Positions 45,761-57,290 of a stretch of DNA of 64,000 nucleotides are shown in pieces (position 1 is the first letter of the stretch; every line of letters starts with the position of its first letter). Both the position numbers and the translations under genes were made by a program. Origin of the DNA: Marchantia polymorpha subsp. ruderalis. Its lineage: Eukaryota > Streptophyta > Marchantiopsida > Marchantiales > Marchantiaceae. The notes under the pieces are model-generated. The model was given only the letters and a program-made list of their open reading frames with translations. It was not told where the DNA came from and searched no databases. The DNA is taken from positions 2,458,001-2,522,000 of the forward strand of contig AP031354.1 of assembly GCA_037833965.1 (NCBI GenBank), read 5' to 3'.

Positions 45761-46018
45761 TTTTCAGCCGACTGTCTACACTTCTAGAGTTACGAAGCAA
45801 GGATTCTAGTTGTAGGAAAAAAAATACTTCACGTTGAGGAAAATAAAAGCATCAAACTAATTTTGTACCTGCCTAGACTCACTAAGAACTTGTTATCTGT
45901 AGGTAAGGTAATAGACATTGGTCATCTAGTAGTTTTAACTTCCGAGTGATGCTTTGTTTTAGAAAAGAAGTATCCAAAGCGAGTAATACTCTTTGATGAA
46001 CTTGATCCTAAGTTAAGA

Positions 46019-47173
46019 TTGCATAGGATTAGCAATAGCTTACAACGAGCTAAATTCTACGCACACTCTACTTCACTCACGGTTCCACTTGACATTCCTA
46101 ACTTCATAGGACTCGCGGAAGACGTATCGGCTCCAACCATCAGCAAGAAGGATCCCACCAACTTTTGGCACAAGCGCATGTGCCACATCAATCATCAAAC
46201 TACGCACAAATGTCGTCTAAAAAAATATGTTCAAGGCATTCCTTACTTGCAAGTAGGCAAGGACAAGAAATGTGAAACTTGTGTACTCGCCAAGCAACAT
46301 AGATCTAGACGACATGAACATGTTGTTAGACAAACTACTCGCCCCTTTGAACTAGTGCACAATGACTTGTGTCGACAAGTTCATAAGTACACTGAGTTCA
46401 AATACTTAGTCTCATTAATCGATGATTACACGCGGGTTTCCTTTCTTCGTTTGAAAAATGTCACCTTCCAAAAGTTTAAAGAGTTTGGGAAGTTGATGGA
46501 AACTTAGTTTTTCCACAAAATGCACTCAATGATACTGAGCACAATTACTCAAACACTATGGCAACTCTAAGCTCTGACTGCAGATGGAAATACTTATCGG
46601 TCTAATTCACCAGCTTTGTTGTCCAAAAGGGAATTCAACGACAATTGACAACCGCAGATACACCACATCAAAACAAAATTTTAGAGAAAAAAAATCGGAC
46701 CTTAATGTAGTCAACACTCTCCGTTTTCAACTTGCAAAATTATTCCGCCCATTTTTGGACTATTTAATGTGTGCTCGTAACTATGTGCTCAACTGTTCAG
46801 CTACTCGTGCATTAACCTCAGGACTCCATTCGAGAAGCTATATGGCTACTAGTCCAATCTGTTTCAACTTTGAATTCTTGGGAGCACTGCATATGTCTAC
46901 GTTCCAAAAGAAAAACACAACAAGCTAGGTCACAAGGCATCCAAATGTGTATTGGTGGATTATGGTGAACAATCCAAAACTTATAGGCTATGGTGTCCAA
47001 TCCGAAAGAAGGTCATACTATCCGACGATGTGACGGTGTTTGAATCAGTTCCAGGTAATTTTCACTCTGATGCACCGTTTGTTGATCTCTTTGCGAAACT
47101 TCTTGATCAAGACAATGATCTTGAGTCCAAGGCCTCACACGCAAGCAGACATTATACCTACGGACAACGATGA
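46019..47173 (+). pseudogene. Copia integrase remnant
   Basis: An open part at 46019-46507 has the GAG-pre-integrase zinc region (FWHKRMCHINH, KCETCVLAKQHR) and the core start with FELVHNDLC and LIDDYTR. Further on, frame-shifted pieces keep LRSDCRWKY (usually LRSDNGGEY) and EKKNRTL, then the downstream module SKTYRLWCPIRKKVILS at about 46970-47020. The catalytic Asp and Glu positions are partly kept, but the frame is broken. Confidence 0.82.
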
Positions 47174-47379
47174 CATAGGATTTACATCATCAAGGTCACC
47201 ACTAACTCTTCTGAACAGTCATGTCTTGCCAATTCTACCCCGACGCATTCCTCCACATGCTATCAAGAGATTGGCCTTGCATTTTAACTTCTTGAACATG
47301 GAAGATTCAGGTTCATCTAACGAAGCACACATTGGAAGGAAGTATCATTGATCCCATCAATGATAAGTTTTTTGAATGT

Positions 47380-48480
47380 GAGGCTTAGAATGATATTCAA
47401 TGTCAAGCAGTTCGGCGTGAGGAATTTGATGCTCTCACTCAAAATCTCACTTAGAATTTAGTGGACCAACCTGTTGATCAACATGTTCTGCACTCTAAGT
47501 AGGTCTACAAGGCAAAATCAGGCTTAATCAAACTAGAATACGCCTCAAGGTCCGACTTGTTGCACCGTGATATCGAGCAAAAATGTGAAAGCAATTATGA
47601 TAAGACATTTGCACTTGTAGTTCCTTGGTTTATATTTTGGACAATGATCGCTATATCTATCACCTTAAGATGAAAGCTCAATCACATGGATGTGATCACT
47701 ACTTTTTCCAACGGCAAGCTTAAAGAACGTATCTACATGGAACATCCTTTTGGATTTGTTATATTGGGTCATGAGGATAAATCTGTCAATTGAGTCGATC
47801 GTTTTATGATTTGAAACAATCTCCTTTATAGTTGTATGAGGAGATTGACAATCATTTGAGATGACACTCCAGATCTAGGCAATCTATTTGATACCTCTAG
47901 CGAGAACACCCTCCACGTGTTTATCAACTCTAATTATTTGAGTTGCAAAAATACTAGAAGGTCGGTTGGTTTGTACATATTTAAGTTTGCCGTTGGACAT
48001 GTTTCCTATCTAGCAAGCAACAACCAACTGTGAGTGACAGTAACACCAAAGCTGAATACAAGGCGTTCTCTAAGGAAGCTAAGGAGGTTGTCTACATCCC
48101 TAGACTACTCAACGAGTTAAAGGTTCTCAATTTACTCAAGGTTACCATCTTCTGCCATGACGAATAGGTGCATTGGCACCTAGCTTCTGCGTCTACACCA
48201 ACTTTGGCCGATCTGCACTCGTCCATTGATAACCAGGGTGCCTTTAAATTAACCAAGAACCCACAGTTTCACGCTAAGTCAAAGCATATAGAGGACAAAC
48301 ATCACTTTATTTGTGAAAGGGTGCTATAGGAAGAAATTCAGCTCAAATATGTAAACTCAGACTATAATCCAGTAGACCTTCTGACTAAGCCTTTACCCAA
48401 GCACAAGTTTGAAAAGCACAGATACTTTATTGGCATCCGTTCTTTGCAAGATGTACAACATGGGCAAATCAATTGACGAT
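47380..48480 (+). pseudogene. Copia reverse transcriptase/RNase H remnant
   Basis: Reverse transcriptase pieces include NGKLKERIYMEHPFGFV and GHEDKSVN. The text then jumps from the region after the first third of the domain to RNase H (SCKNTRRSVGLYIFK, TKAEYKAFSKEAKEVV) and the usual Copia C-terminus (AKSKHIEDKHHFI, PVDLLTKPLPKHKFEKH). The part that should hold the catalytic YVDD is missing, indicating an internal deletion near 47860-47890. Confidence 0.82.
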
Positions 48481-48534
48481 GAAACACATACTCATTCGTG
48501 AGATTGTCATGCCGAATGAACCGGTGTTTTCTCT

Positions 48535-48541
48535 AGAGGGA
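48535..48541 (+). other. Polypurine tract
   Basis: AGAGGGA directly abuts the 3' LTR start, the expected place for the plus-strand primer. Confidence 0.65.
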
Positions 48542-48763
48542 TGTTGTTTGATGTTACTTCAAGAGGTATATCACAGCTGTCTAGTTAGGCTAAGTCTGTA
48601 GGAAGACAGTAGATCTCTCCTGATTTGTTGTTCACCTAAATAGATAGACATCTTGGCCCTTGAGTTTGGGGTTCCACCCCTACCACTTGATTTCACTTCT
48701 GTTTTGTATTTAGGCGTGTGGACTTCCGCTTATTACATAGTTCTACTCTTAAGTACACCAACA
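48542..48763 (+). repeat. 3' LTR of Copia element
   Basis: Begins TGTTGTTTGATG and ends ACACCAACA. It is followed directly by GACTT, the target duplication (48764-48768). Confidence 0.92.
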
Positions 48764-48768
48764 GACTT
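48764..48768. repeat. Right 5-bp target-site duplication of Copia element
   Basis: GACTT, identical to 44173-44177. Confidence 0.88.
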
Positions 48769-51087
48769 ATGCATCTGTATCTCATGAAAATATCCACATG
48801 GCATTCACAAAACCCTACGAGCCCATCTTGAGGTGGAGTGTTATGAGCAGGGCTGACACCATCAGATTTTTTGCAATCAGGTTAAATTTTTTTTTCCCAT
48901 TAACTTTTCATTTAGAAATCGGGTTAAATTTCTTTTCCTCAATTGTTTGGGGATGAGACGAAAGAGGAAAAAAAATCTATGACAAAATATGTGTTAATTT
49001 GAACATCTACATGACAAAATGCGTAGTTGAGCCTTTTATGGATTCTAAGTATGTAGAGATAGCATAAATAGCAAAGAAGACAATTTGATCTAAATAGGTA
49101 TGTCGTGGACATAAGATAAATTCGTGACTAAGATGAATTATCCTACGTTCTTATAGAGTATCACTATACCAAAATTCTTCGATGTGGACGGATGGATCCA
49201 ATGATGATAATGAAAGTCTAGAATCATGAGCTATTTGTTAGTACATTCACCACACTGTTCTGTACTGATTAATAATAGTCTAATAAAATTGATTGAAACC
49301 ATTGTTGAAATCATATTTCCTTTATTAACCCGAATTAATGTATGACAAAAATCGAGTTTTTTCAACCTGTATGCAGTCTGTAGGCATAATCACGTAGCCG
49401 GCTAGGCCTCAAATTTATCTGGCTATGCAATCAACCGAAATATTCGGCTGAAATAAATGCTTACTGGATAATTTTGACCGAAAACGTGAATTCGGTCCGA
49501 GTTTACGGTTTTTTCGTAACCTTTTCTGCAGGGCCGGGGCGATGCTAGAAAACATCTGATTGGAACTAATTACTTTCTACTTCTCTGACGTATTCTCTTA
49601 GTACAATCTGATTGATAGGCCCATGCTTGGAAAGATTTGAACTTTTCTGTCTCGGATAGCGGTGGCAATATTTATCGTCAAGCCGGCTGTATAATCTGCT
49701 AGCCGGTTTACAAAATAGATTAGTCGGCTAGCCGTTAGCCGAGCCGTAAGCATCCCTAGCAGTCTATCTTCGAGAAGCTCAATGTGTTGGATCCCATCGA
49801 GTGAGCAAAGACATGGTCCAAAATATCGAAAGATGAGTAGGTAATGATGGTATCATAACATTGTATACACCACCGGGACGCGAGATTAAATGGCGCGAAA
49901 CTACAGGGAGAGGTTTAGTTTGCCTTTGCAAGTAAAATCCAAAGAGTTCTTACTCAGTGGCAGCTAATCAAGCTTTGCAGTAGATATTCAAGGCTTATAT
50001 CTACTTAGGTGTGAAAATACATATTCAACAATATCCATACTCTACCTTTGAGTGGCCAAAGTATAACAACTGGTGACCAACCCATCACAATTTATCTGGA
50101 ACAGAGAGCCCATCACGGCCCAGATGATTCGTTGCACAGGCGGCTGTACTGATAACAAGGCTACAGAGTCAATGCCCTCTAAAAGTTGTCTACACCGTAT
50201 GTTAGTCAGGACATGAGTTTAGGCAATATCATGTGTCATATTATCAGTGTTCGATCACAATCTTTGGTCGGACTGTTTATGGACCGGAGAATGCCAATGT
50301 ACGAATTTAATGAATAGAACTTTGACGGTTCGCCTTGAATCATACTTACAAGAGTAATCGTATGCAAAGGGATGGGAAATATCCAACTGGGCAGAATTAA
50401 TCTGAGATTTGATCTGCTTTGATGAAAATGAAAGAACATAAGTGTTTGCAAACAACAACATACAATCTTCTCATACATCCACTGACAACAGTAGGTGAAG
50501 ACCACCTTGATCTCCTCAACAATACATGAAACACGACGTAAACCCTAAACAGCACATGACCTCCTAAGAGATGGCAGCGATGTGACAAGTAATGACCTTC
50601 AGGAAATCCACTTTCTTTCTTTCAGAACATTTTGCCGACTATTACCGCTGATACATGTAAGCCAGGCGTAGAAAATCGTAACGAGCAACCTCCCAGGTCA
50701 CAGGTATACCTCAGACTGCAGAGACGGGTGTGACTTAGTGCAGAAATCACTTTTGGTTAGAGTCTGCATTTCATCTTGAAGTCCACCGGCTGATCTTAGA
50801 AATATCGCATTTTGCTTTTCGGCTCGAAACCGGATCAATTTTCCATAACCGATGAGGTCGACTGATTTTACAATAGCAAGAGAGGGAGAGAAAATTGTCT
50901 CTCCTGTATATTGTTCAGAATCAGGCAGAAAATAAATGTCGGGAAAATCCTTTTGCGGCTCTAGGTTACATTTCAGACGTCAATGTGCTTGATTGTGAAG
51001 ATGGAAAAGTACATCCGTGAAGCACGGGCACTGCTGTTGGGAGTGCATTTGCTTGCCTTCATGGTTGTTATGGTACAAAATTTACAG
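48769..51087. other. Repeat-rich intergenic region
   Basis: No gene is supported. At 49390-49750 there are many TAGCCGGCTAG-like palindromic motifs ending in GAGCCGTAAGCATCCC, resembling the subterminal DNA of a small non-autonomous transposon whose boundaries I cannot fix. The part nearest 51087 should include the 3' untranslated region of the next minus-strand gene. Confidence 0.45.
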
Positions 51088-53720
51088 TTAAGTAGAAATT
51101 TCGTCGTTCTTTTTCTCCGTCTCTAATATCATAGACGGTGGTAAAGAGGGTCGTAGAAGGAGGTAAAGAGATGGTCCCAAGAGAGGCACGAAAGCAAGTG
51201 CCCACAAAGGAGATGTATTATCAGACCTGTGAAACAATTGGAGATTGTTAAATACTTCCTGGCTTTCCAATATCCGAGTAGCTGTGCTTATCAGATTGCC
51301 TATCTAGGTACAGAAGGTAAAACACAAAATTCTGATTTTGCGACCGCAGTGATGCAATGGTATAAAAATGAGGGGAGGTAACACCTGATACATACCCTTT
51401 CCTGATGGCAAGGTCGTTGTAGACCCAGAATGGGCACAAGGTTGCCAGCGTGAAGAAATCAATTGTCATTATGTGTATCTGCAGTATAGAACAGAATCCT
51501 CGGTAAGAAACATAGGAGAGGCAACTTAGAAAATAGGAAAATCGTTAGGCGTCAAAGAAAGTAGCACACTTTTCATCATTCGGTATAATATTTCTTGTTT
51601 CAAGCTGACAGTTGGGACGCCTCTTACGGCTTAGGCTTATAAATATAGAGTTTATAGAAGGATTTCTCTTGTAACCTCTTGCTGATATCACTTACAAATT
51701 TGCTCTCTCTGAAGTATTGGGAAAATTCAATCCACTGATCCGCACCAGCAACCCCCACGTATCCTAATAATACAACTGCTGAAACGACAGCCACCTGAAA
51801 CAGACAGAGAACGGATGTTTAGTTACGTTCTCGGAGTAGAGGTTTCACAATATTAAACATGAGTGCTTTCCCTCTCATACGCTCAATTCCTCCAGCACTT
51901 TCACATGAAGGGATTCTGTTGCCATGCTAATCACATTGTATGTTTTGGCTTCGAAGCTTAGCTAATATTATCATAAGCGTGAATATTTCAGAATGTTTAA
52001 GCCTGGAAGTATGATGAACCAGTGACAGTAGGATCAATAAATCATTCATCCTTACTGATCTCTCGTATTACCTATTTTCTATCTTTAATCTACCCGAATG
52101 CTCCTTACTTTCTCACTGATGAGGTGACATACAGTGTTTAAGCTCTAAGAATTTTTCTTGTCAGGCAGGGAGTCTGTGTGTGACTCACCACAGCAGTAAT
52201 CTTCGACTCCAAAATAGCTAGAGGCCACCGACTGAGCTCATCTCTGGATACAGAAGGTGGTGGCGGTCGCCAAAGCCCAAAATATGGTAGAAGAGCAAAC
52301 GCTCCTAGAGCTACTGAGAGTGCTGCAAATGGTCCGACAGGCGCACCTTTCCGACTGTCACGGCCAGAGCGAGGAAAATTAGTACTCACCTATATCAACC
52401 ATGAAGGTCTCATGAGCCATTTCTATAACATAAGTTTGTAAAAGACATGCATATTTTTAGTAATTATCGTTAAGATATGTATCCTCAAAAGCGGTAGAAA
52501 CATTAGGCCGTATTACATCCAAATTTGCCGAGTCTTATTTTCATTTGCTGTGAGACAGTTGGGTCAACTCTCTAATACGGGTTCTTCATACGATCGTGGG
52601 CAACGCTTTCATAGACAATTCTAGGACATATGCATTAAAAAGAGCCAATGATATCTTATCAATATTAGTGGTAAGTTGTTACAGTAAGAGTTGGATTAAA
52701 TCCGTACCTTCTCCCACTGGGAATCAAAAGGCAAGTGTATATAAGTGGCCATAAGCCCATCATTAACCATTCCCCGGTCAAAACTTTGTTCATAGCGAAT
52801 CCATCGTCGCCGTGAAGACCAATTAATTTCTCTATGAAGTAGGTGTCTCTGTACTGCAGAAAGTGGTATGAACAAGGAAATCGTTAGTACAAAAATAAAG
52901 ACAATCAACAAGACTTTCTACAATTCAGATAAAATACAAGATACATTAGACTACTGTACTAACAGATATCCGAGAAGGCATACAGTGACCAAAGACAAGC
53001 TGCAGCTCAAAATGCATGCCTAGAAGAAGAATTCATCGGTTTTATGAAAAAAAAATCTCGAATTCTTCCAATTGAGCAGATAGTGATCTGGTACTTGATA
53101 ATCACAGAGAGAAATGCTTAGAGGATGAACAGATGGATTACCGATGTTTGATTTGGTGCCAAAACAGCGCCATAATACAACAAACCAGCCCAGAAAGAAA
53201 AAATGAGAGCGCTAGAAATCCAGTCCACGGCGTCACCACCTCCTCTCCCACCTCCTCCGCCTCCGTCATTAGGCCCACCCATGCCTCCTCCGCCGCCCCC
53301 TTGCTCAGTCGTCACGACAGTGTTCTCCTGTTTTGTGGAGACTGCAGCTCTGGAGAAAACAGGCTTTTGAATTCTAGTCTCAAAAGAACTCGACAGGCGA
53401 TTTTCTGCCACTCTCGAGGAGACATGGATGGGAAATAAAAAATTGGACTTAAATCCTCCCGACTGAGAAGTCCAGCCAATTAGACCGACTAGTGGCGCAG
53501 AAGGAGAGACCAAGTCGGAGCTTCTCGAGCTTCTAGCAATATGCCTCTTCGGGCTCCGAGAATAATCCAGATTTCGAGCAGGGCGTGAGCTTCCTCCTAC
53601 ATGGTTGCCAACAATGCGGAAAGTGGCTTCAGCTAAACGACTGGAGGACTGACCGGGCCATCGAGGATTTGCAAACACCGATCCCGGCGGCAAGATGGAA
53701 AGCGCCTGGACACTCGCCAT
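51088..53720 (-). CDS. Predicted plastid-targeted membrane protein, six exons, function unknown
   Basis: Exons 53720-53142, 52853-52708, 52354-52189, 51794-51696, 51478-51396 and 51226-51088 join in frame through GT-AG introns to 403 residues. Residues 1 to about 130 are Ser/Arg-rich and poor in acidic residues, a typical chloroplast transit peptide. A Gly-rich tract follows (141-162), then hydrophobic segments at about 168-188, 225-240, 248-270, 293-308, 336-350 and 365-382. Recognisable conserved text includes LHGDDGF, LPYFGLWRPPPP, YFRESKF and CPFWVYNDL. I recall this pattern from a conserved family of plant and cyanobacterial membrane proteins without known function (possibly DUF2834-like; not verified). 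The start at 53720 is chosen for the transit peptide; the frame stays open further upstream. The gene looks intact. Confidence 0.85.
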
Positions 53721-54170
53721 ACCGTCTTCTGAAGCTCTCCTACTGCTACCACTCCTCGTGACTAACCATGCCCAAGGCAATTCCAGAACCAAAATGTCCG
53801 CAATTCTCCCCTGCCATCCTTCCCTCCTGCTCCATGTGGGGTGCCGTTTTCTCCTACGGCTTCGGATATGCCTTCTTCCGTTGTGAGACACTGGACAAAT
53901 TACGAGGCGAATGGAGGAGATGAACACACGCCCTCCAACGCGAGCGTTTCGACAGGTGGCACATGGACTTCGTACCTGTTGACATGTCACATATTCTGAG
54001 GAACGAACTCCTCTCTGTGTACTGGCTGCTGGGATTGAATGATTACGAAAAAAAATTCCAGCAATTCCAGTCCACTCCGTTTCTGTAAGAACATTGTGTT
54101 TTTGTTGGTGCGGTTTCATGTTGGTGACGAGGAACCTCAGTTCACTATCCAACGATGCGACAGCATATAT
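53721..54170 (-). promoter_or_regulatory. Leader and promoter region of the plastid membrane protein gene
   Basis: The coding frame remains open upstream of 53720 to an ATG at 54150-54152, but the extra 144 residues have no transit-peptide character, so I treat this as leader/promoter DNA. Composition changes sharply to AT-rich at about 54170, which marks the edge of the gene island. Confidence 0.4.
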
Positions 54171-56460
54171 GGAGTTGAATGAAGGTGATTTTCAGATCAA
54201 ACTCATTTTCATTCTAGAGCGAATTGTAAGTTTTTGTATAGACCAATAAACTAGACGTATGTTATAAGTATGTACAAAATATAATTCTAGTTCAGTATAT
54301 GATGCGAACTATACTTAAAGATGCAGAAGATTTTTGGCTTCAAAACCTAAGAATCTCTTTGAGTCTCAAGAATATGTACTACGTAATGATCATGCCATTC
54401 AATATTGGAGAATTGTAATGCCTAGAGTTTGGTCAAGTCATTCCTTAAGATATTAGTGAAACGTGAAATACTTACATGGTACTGCACACGAAGTAGATCA
54501 CTATATAAGTATAACGCCACAAAGTGTGTTGTTGTGTGGCGTTAAAAACAAATGTTTAGGGAAAAAATTGGTTTGATTGGAAAAATATATAAGCTATCAG
54601 TTAAAATTGTTTTATCATATGGCTTTAGTACTATGGATCTTTAGATAAAGGAACTTTGATTTACAAAACTGGTGTGTCACAACAACTTCTAAACGAACCA
54701 TTAGTAAAAGTCAAGCAATAACTAATACAGAGAATGTTTATGACAAAGCTATATTCATCACGTAACTTTTTCCACTGTTCAAATGACAAAAGTAGTTAAT
54801 ATCTACTCAAATGAACTATCAAAATCTATAAAGACTCAAATCGTTTGAGTCAATCTTCATTCATACCAAAAAATATGCCAATAACACCAAGGAAGGTGAA
54901 TAGTATGGACTTTTAAAATGAAAGTCCCGGACCCTATGTCTTGTGTCAAACAAATTTGAATAAGAAAGAACAACACTTAAGATTTATGACTTGAGATGAA
55001 CATTTGTATGGTGTGATCTCACTTGAATATGTGAATGTGGAATACACATTCTGGAGCACAATATGAGCTACTTTCGAGATTATTCGTCTCATCATACATT
55101 CATAGATGCCGTGATTTTTGAATTTACAAAATAATGACAATTAGTTTATAGATTAGTGGGATGATAATTATTTCCACATTTAAATTTATATACTGAAAAT
55201 AAAATTTAAAAGAATTGATGCAATAAAAAGCTAGAGGTTGGGGAAAAAATTACATGCAATCTCAAACCTCAATGTTTCAAGACAGGGTCTGGAGTTACTT
55301 GTATACATTTACTCAAAACTCAATTATACTGGCTGTATCACATGCACATACGTATACACAGTAGCTCTTATGGATGGATTGTTTGCACTAATCGTTTGCA
55401 ATGTTCACTAATACCCATCTAACGTTCTCATAACTACTCTTCCCCTTAATAACTTCTATTGTCATTTAGTCTGATTTCATTTCTATCTCTTTTCCACTAA
55501 GTTTAATTTTAGGGTTTTTAAAACTTCTTCTTTTTCTTGCTGGGAAAAATGATATCATAAACTACCTAGCTCCTATATTCTCACGCCATTTATATGATTC
55601 CTATATCGCTATATATATTGCCATTCGCTCATATCCTAATCTCATCATTTTTATTGCTCTACCCGATGCTAAATAATATCCCTTAAATTTCACTTCCAGA
55701 ATCTTCTGTGATGACGTAACCAAAATCCGTTTCATCTAAAAGCTGGCTAATAACCATCAAAATGTTTGTCATGTTATAGAAAGTATTGACACTAAAACTC
55801 ACGAAACTCCAATGTTATTCTTTCGTTCCAGGTACATTATCCTCACAATTTGTTGTGAGATTCAAAATTGAACAGGTTCATTGATTCAACGCAACACTAA
55901 GTAGTTGACACTGATATACAATAAGTGAGAGTTGAGTAAGTAAACTTAAAATCAACCGACTAAATTCACAACTGAATTTTAGCACTGAAAGACAAGAGAT
56001 CTACCTCCATTAGCCTAAACCAAAACCTTAAGGAGTTCTCTTCGGTTACAATCTACTTAGTCTTAAAACACGGCCTCACATGCTAGTCGCAATGGCCTTA
56101 CCATGTCGCTGAAGATAATGGTTGCTTGTATTAGTATGCTCGCAGATCTCCTGGACTTTCTATGTGAGATTGGTCAAGTGTGTTGTGAGCAACTGTGGAA
56201 TCTGTAAGCTAGTAGCATTGAAAGATCGCGTCCAATTGTAGGGATTGGTTGGCATCCTAGTAAATCGATCATTTTCGCAGCGGCTGATGATGGCATTGTT
56301 CGAGAGGAGCCAAGGTCATTTCTAGGTTTAGTTCGTCAACTTAGTTCTTGTGTATCAATGTGCAAGTGTTGAGATTTAGTGATTCAACTCAATAGTTAGT
56401 GTTGCGTTCAATCAATAAATCTATTCAATCTTTTATATTAGTATTCTCAATTAAAGTGTT
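54171..56460. other. AT-rich intergenic tract
   Basis: No gene is supported. It contains the inverted-repeat pair listed separately. Short frames have no domains. Confidence 0.55.
55866..56431. repeat. Inverted repeat pair, ~35-bp arms enclosing ~495 bp
   Basis: Arms 55866-55900 and 56396-56431 are imperfect reverse complements (roughly 85 % by eye). They include TTCAACGCAACACTAA on the left and TTAGTGTTGCGTTCAA on the right. The 0.57-kb layout fits an old miniature inverted-repeat element, but no clear target duplication is visible. Confidence 0.65.
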
Positions 56461-57290
56461 GTTTACACATGCGAGTATAGTTGACTTTCTTTCATGCTAA
56501 ATAGCAGGCCATGGATGATCACCACTACAATTCCGCAATTCATTTGTATCCTGAAGAAAAGCTCACCAGTCACCGGTCGCACAACTACATGAACAACCAT
56601 GCGGCTATTCTCCGTACCAAGGCCATGATAAAAGTCAGTGTTTCTCCTCACATTCTTTCATCCATGGCCCAAAGGAAATCTGCATCCATTCTTGGCGGTT
56701 TTTATACTTAGTCTTACTACTAATACTACAATGCTGATGGTTTGATTAGCTGCTGTAAATCAACAAGCCTCCAACGTCGCTCCAGATAATAGTTCTGAGA
56801 ATTCTTTTGGAACTCAGATTGTCGCGCAATGGGTAGTAGCATATGAGTCGGAGAAGACGCGGTGAATCAACGGGGCAGTCACATTTGAACGGCTTTCCCA
56901 TTTCAAATGTGGTCCAGCGTGCGCGCACAGATCATTCTCGCAGCGGGCCGTTAGGGCAACGGGCCAAGATTCCCGTGAGACATTCCCATCACCGTGCGCT
57001 TCTTCAAGCCCGTCGTTCCTTCTCTTTCTACTCGTAAGAGGGTAGCAAGTTCTTTCATCAAAAGTTAGCGTGAGATTGGTTGCATCATTAGTCGATGCTT
57101 TGCACTCATCCGCCAGCTTGTATCGGCTTTCAGGCCTGGACTAAGCGAAGTGCGTATATATCTCGTCGGAGGAATATGGACTACACGAGGCAGACAGAGT
57201 TTTATCACCCATATTGTGTGTAGAAATCGATCGGAACATTCCGTTGCAAAACTTCTTACTCGAGATCTTTTCTTGACGTTCTTCCGACGT
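56461..57290. other. Small island of balanced composition, no assigned gene
   Basis: GC content is higher than in the flanks, and plus-strand frames at 56511-56711 and 56843-57037 are open, but neither has a recognisable domain and they lie in different phases with no clear splice borders. A short gene or decayed exon is possible. Confidence 0.3.

Larger units (their letters stand above)
44178..48763 (+). mobile_element. Ty1/Copia LTR retrotransposon, decayed, with both LTRs
   Basis: LTRs of 225 bp (44178-44402) and 222 bp (48542-48763) begin TGTTG and end CAACA, flanked by GACTT target duplications. Internal order is primer-binding site, Gag, protease, integrase, reverse transcriptase, RNase H, polypurine tract; integrase before reverse transcriptase is diagnostic of Copia. 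The coding region carries many stops and frameshifts and the reverse transcriptase centre is deleted, so it is dead. The two LTRs differ at roughly 27 positions (about 12 % by eye), meaning an old insertion. The 5' LTR tail is duplicated around a 149-bp foreign segment. Confidence 0.93.

Noticed and set aside
48819-48850. CTTGAGGTGGAG followed by TGTTATGAGC, resembling a polypurine tract and LTR start of another retrotransposon
   Set aside because: No matching second LTR or internal coding sequence was found, so it is not enough to call an element.
52945-53021. Possible extra exon between exons 1 and 2 of the plastid membrane protein gene (acceptor TTCTTCTAG, donor GTTAGT)
   Set aside because: Joining exon 1 directly to 52853 keeps frame and matches the expected order of conserved residues; the extra piece adds sequence that does not fit the family pattern.
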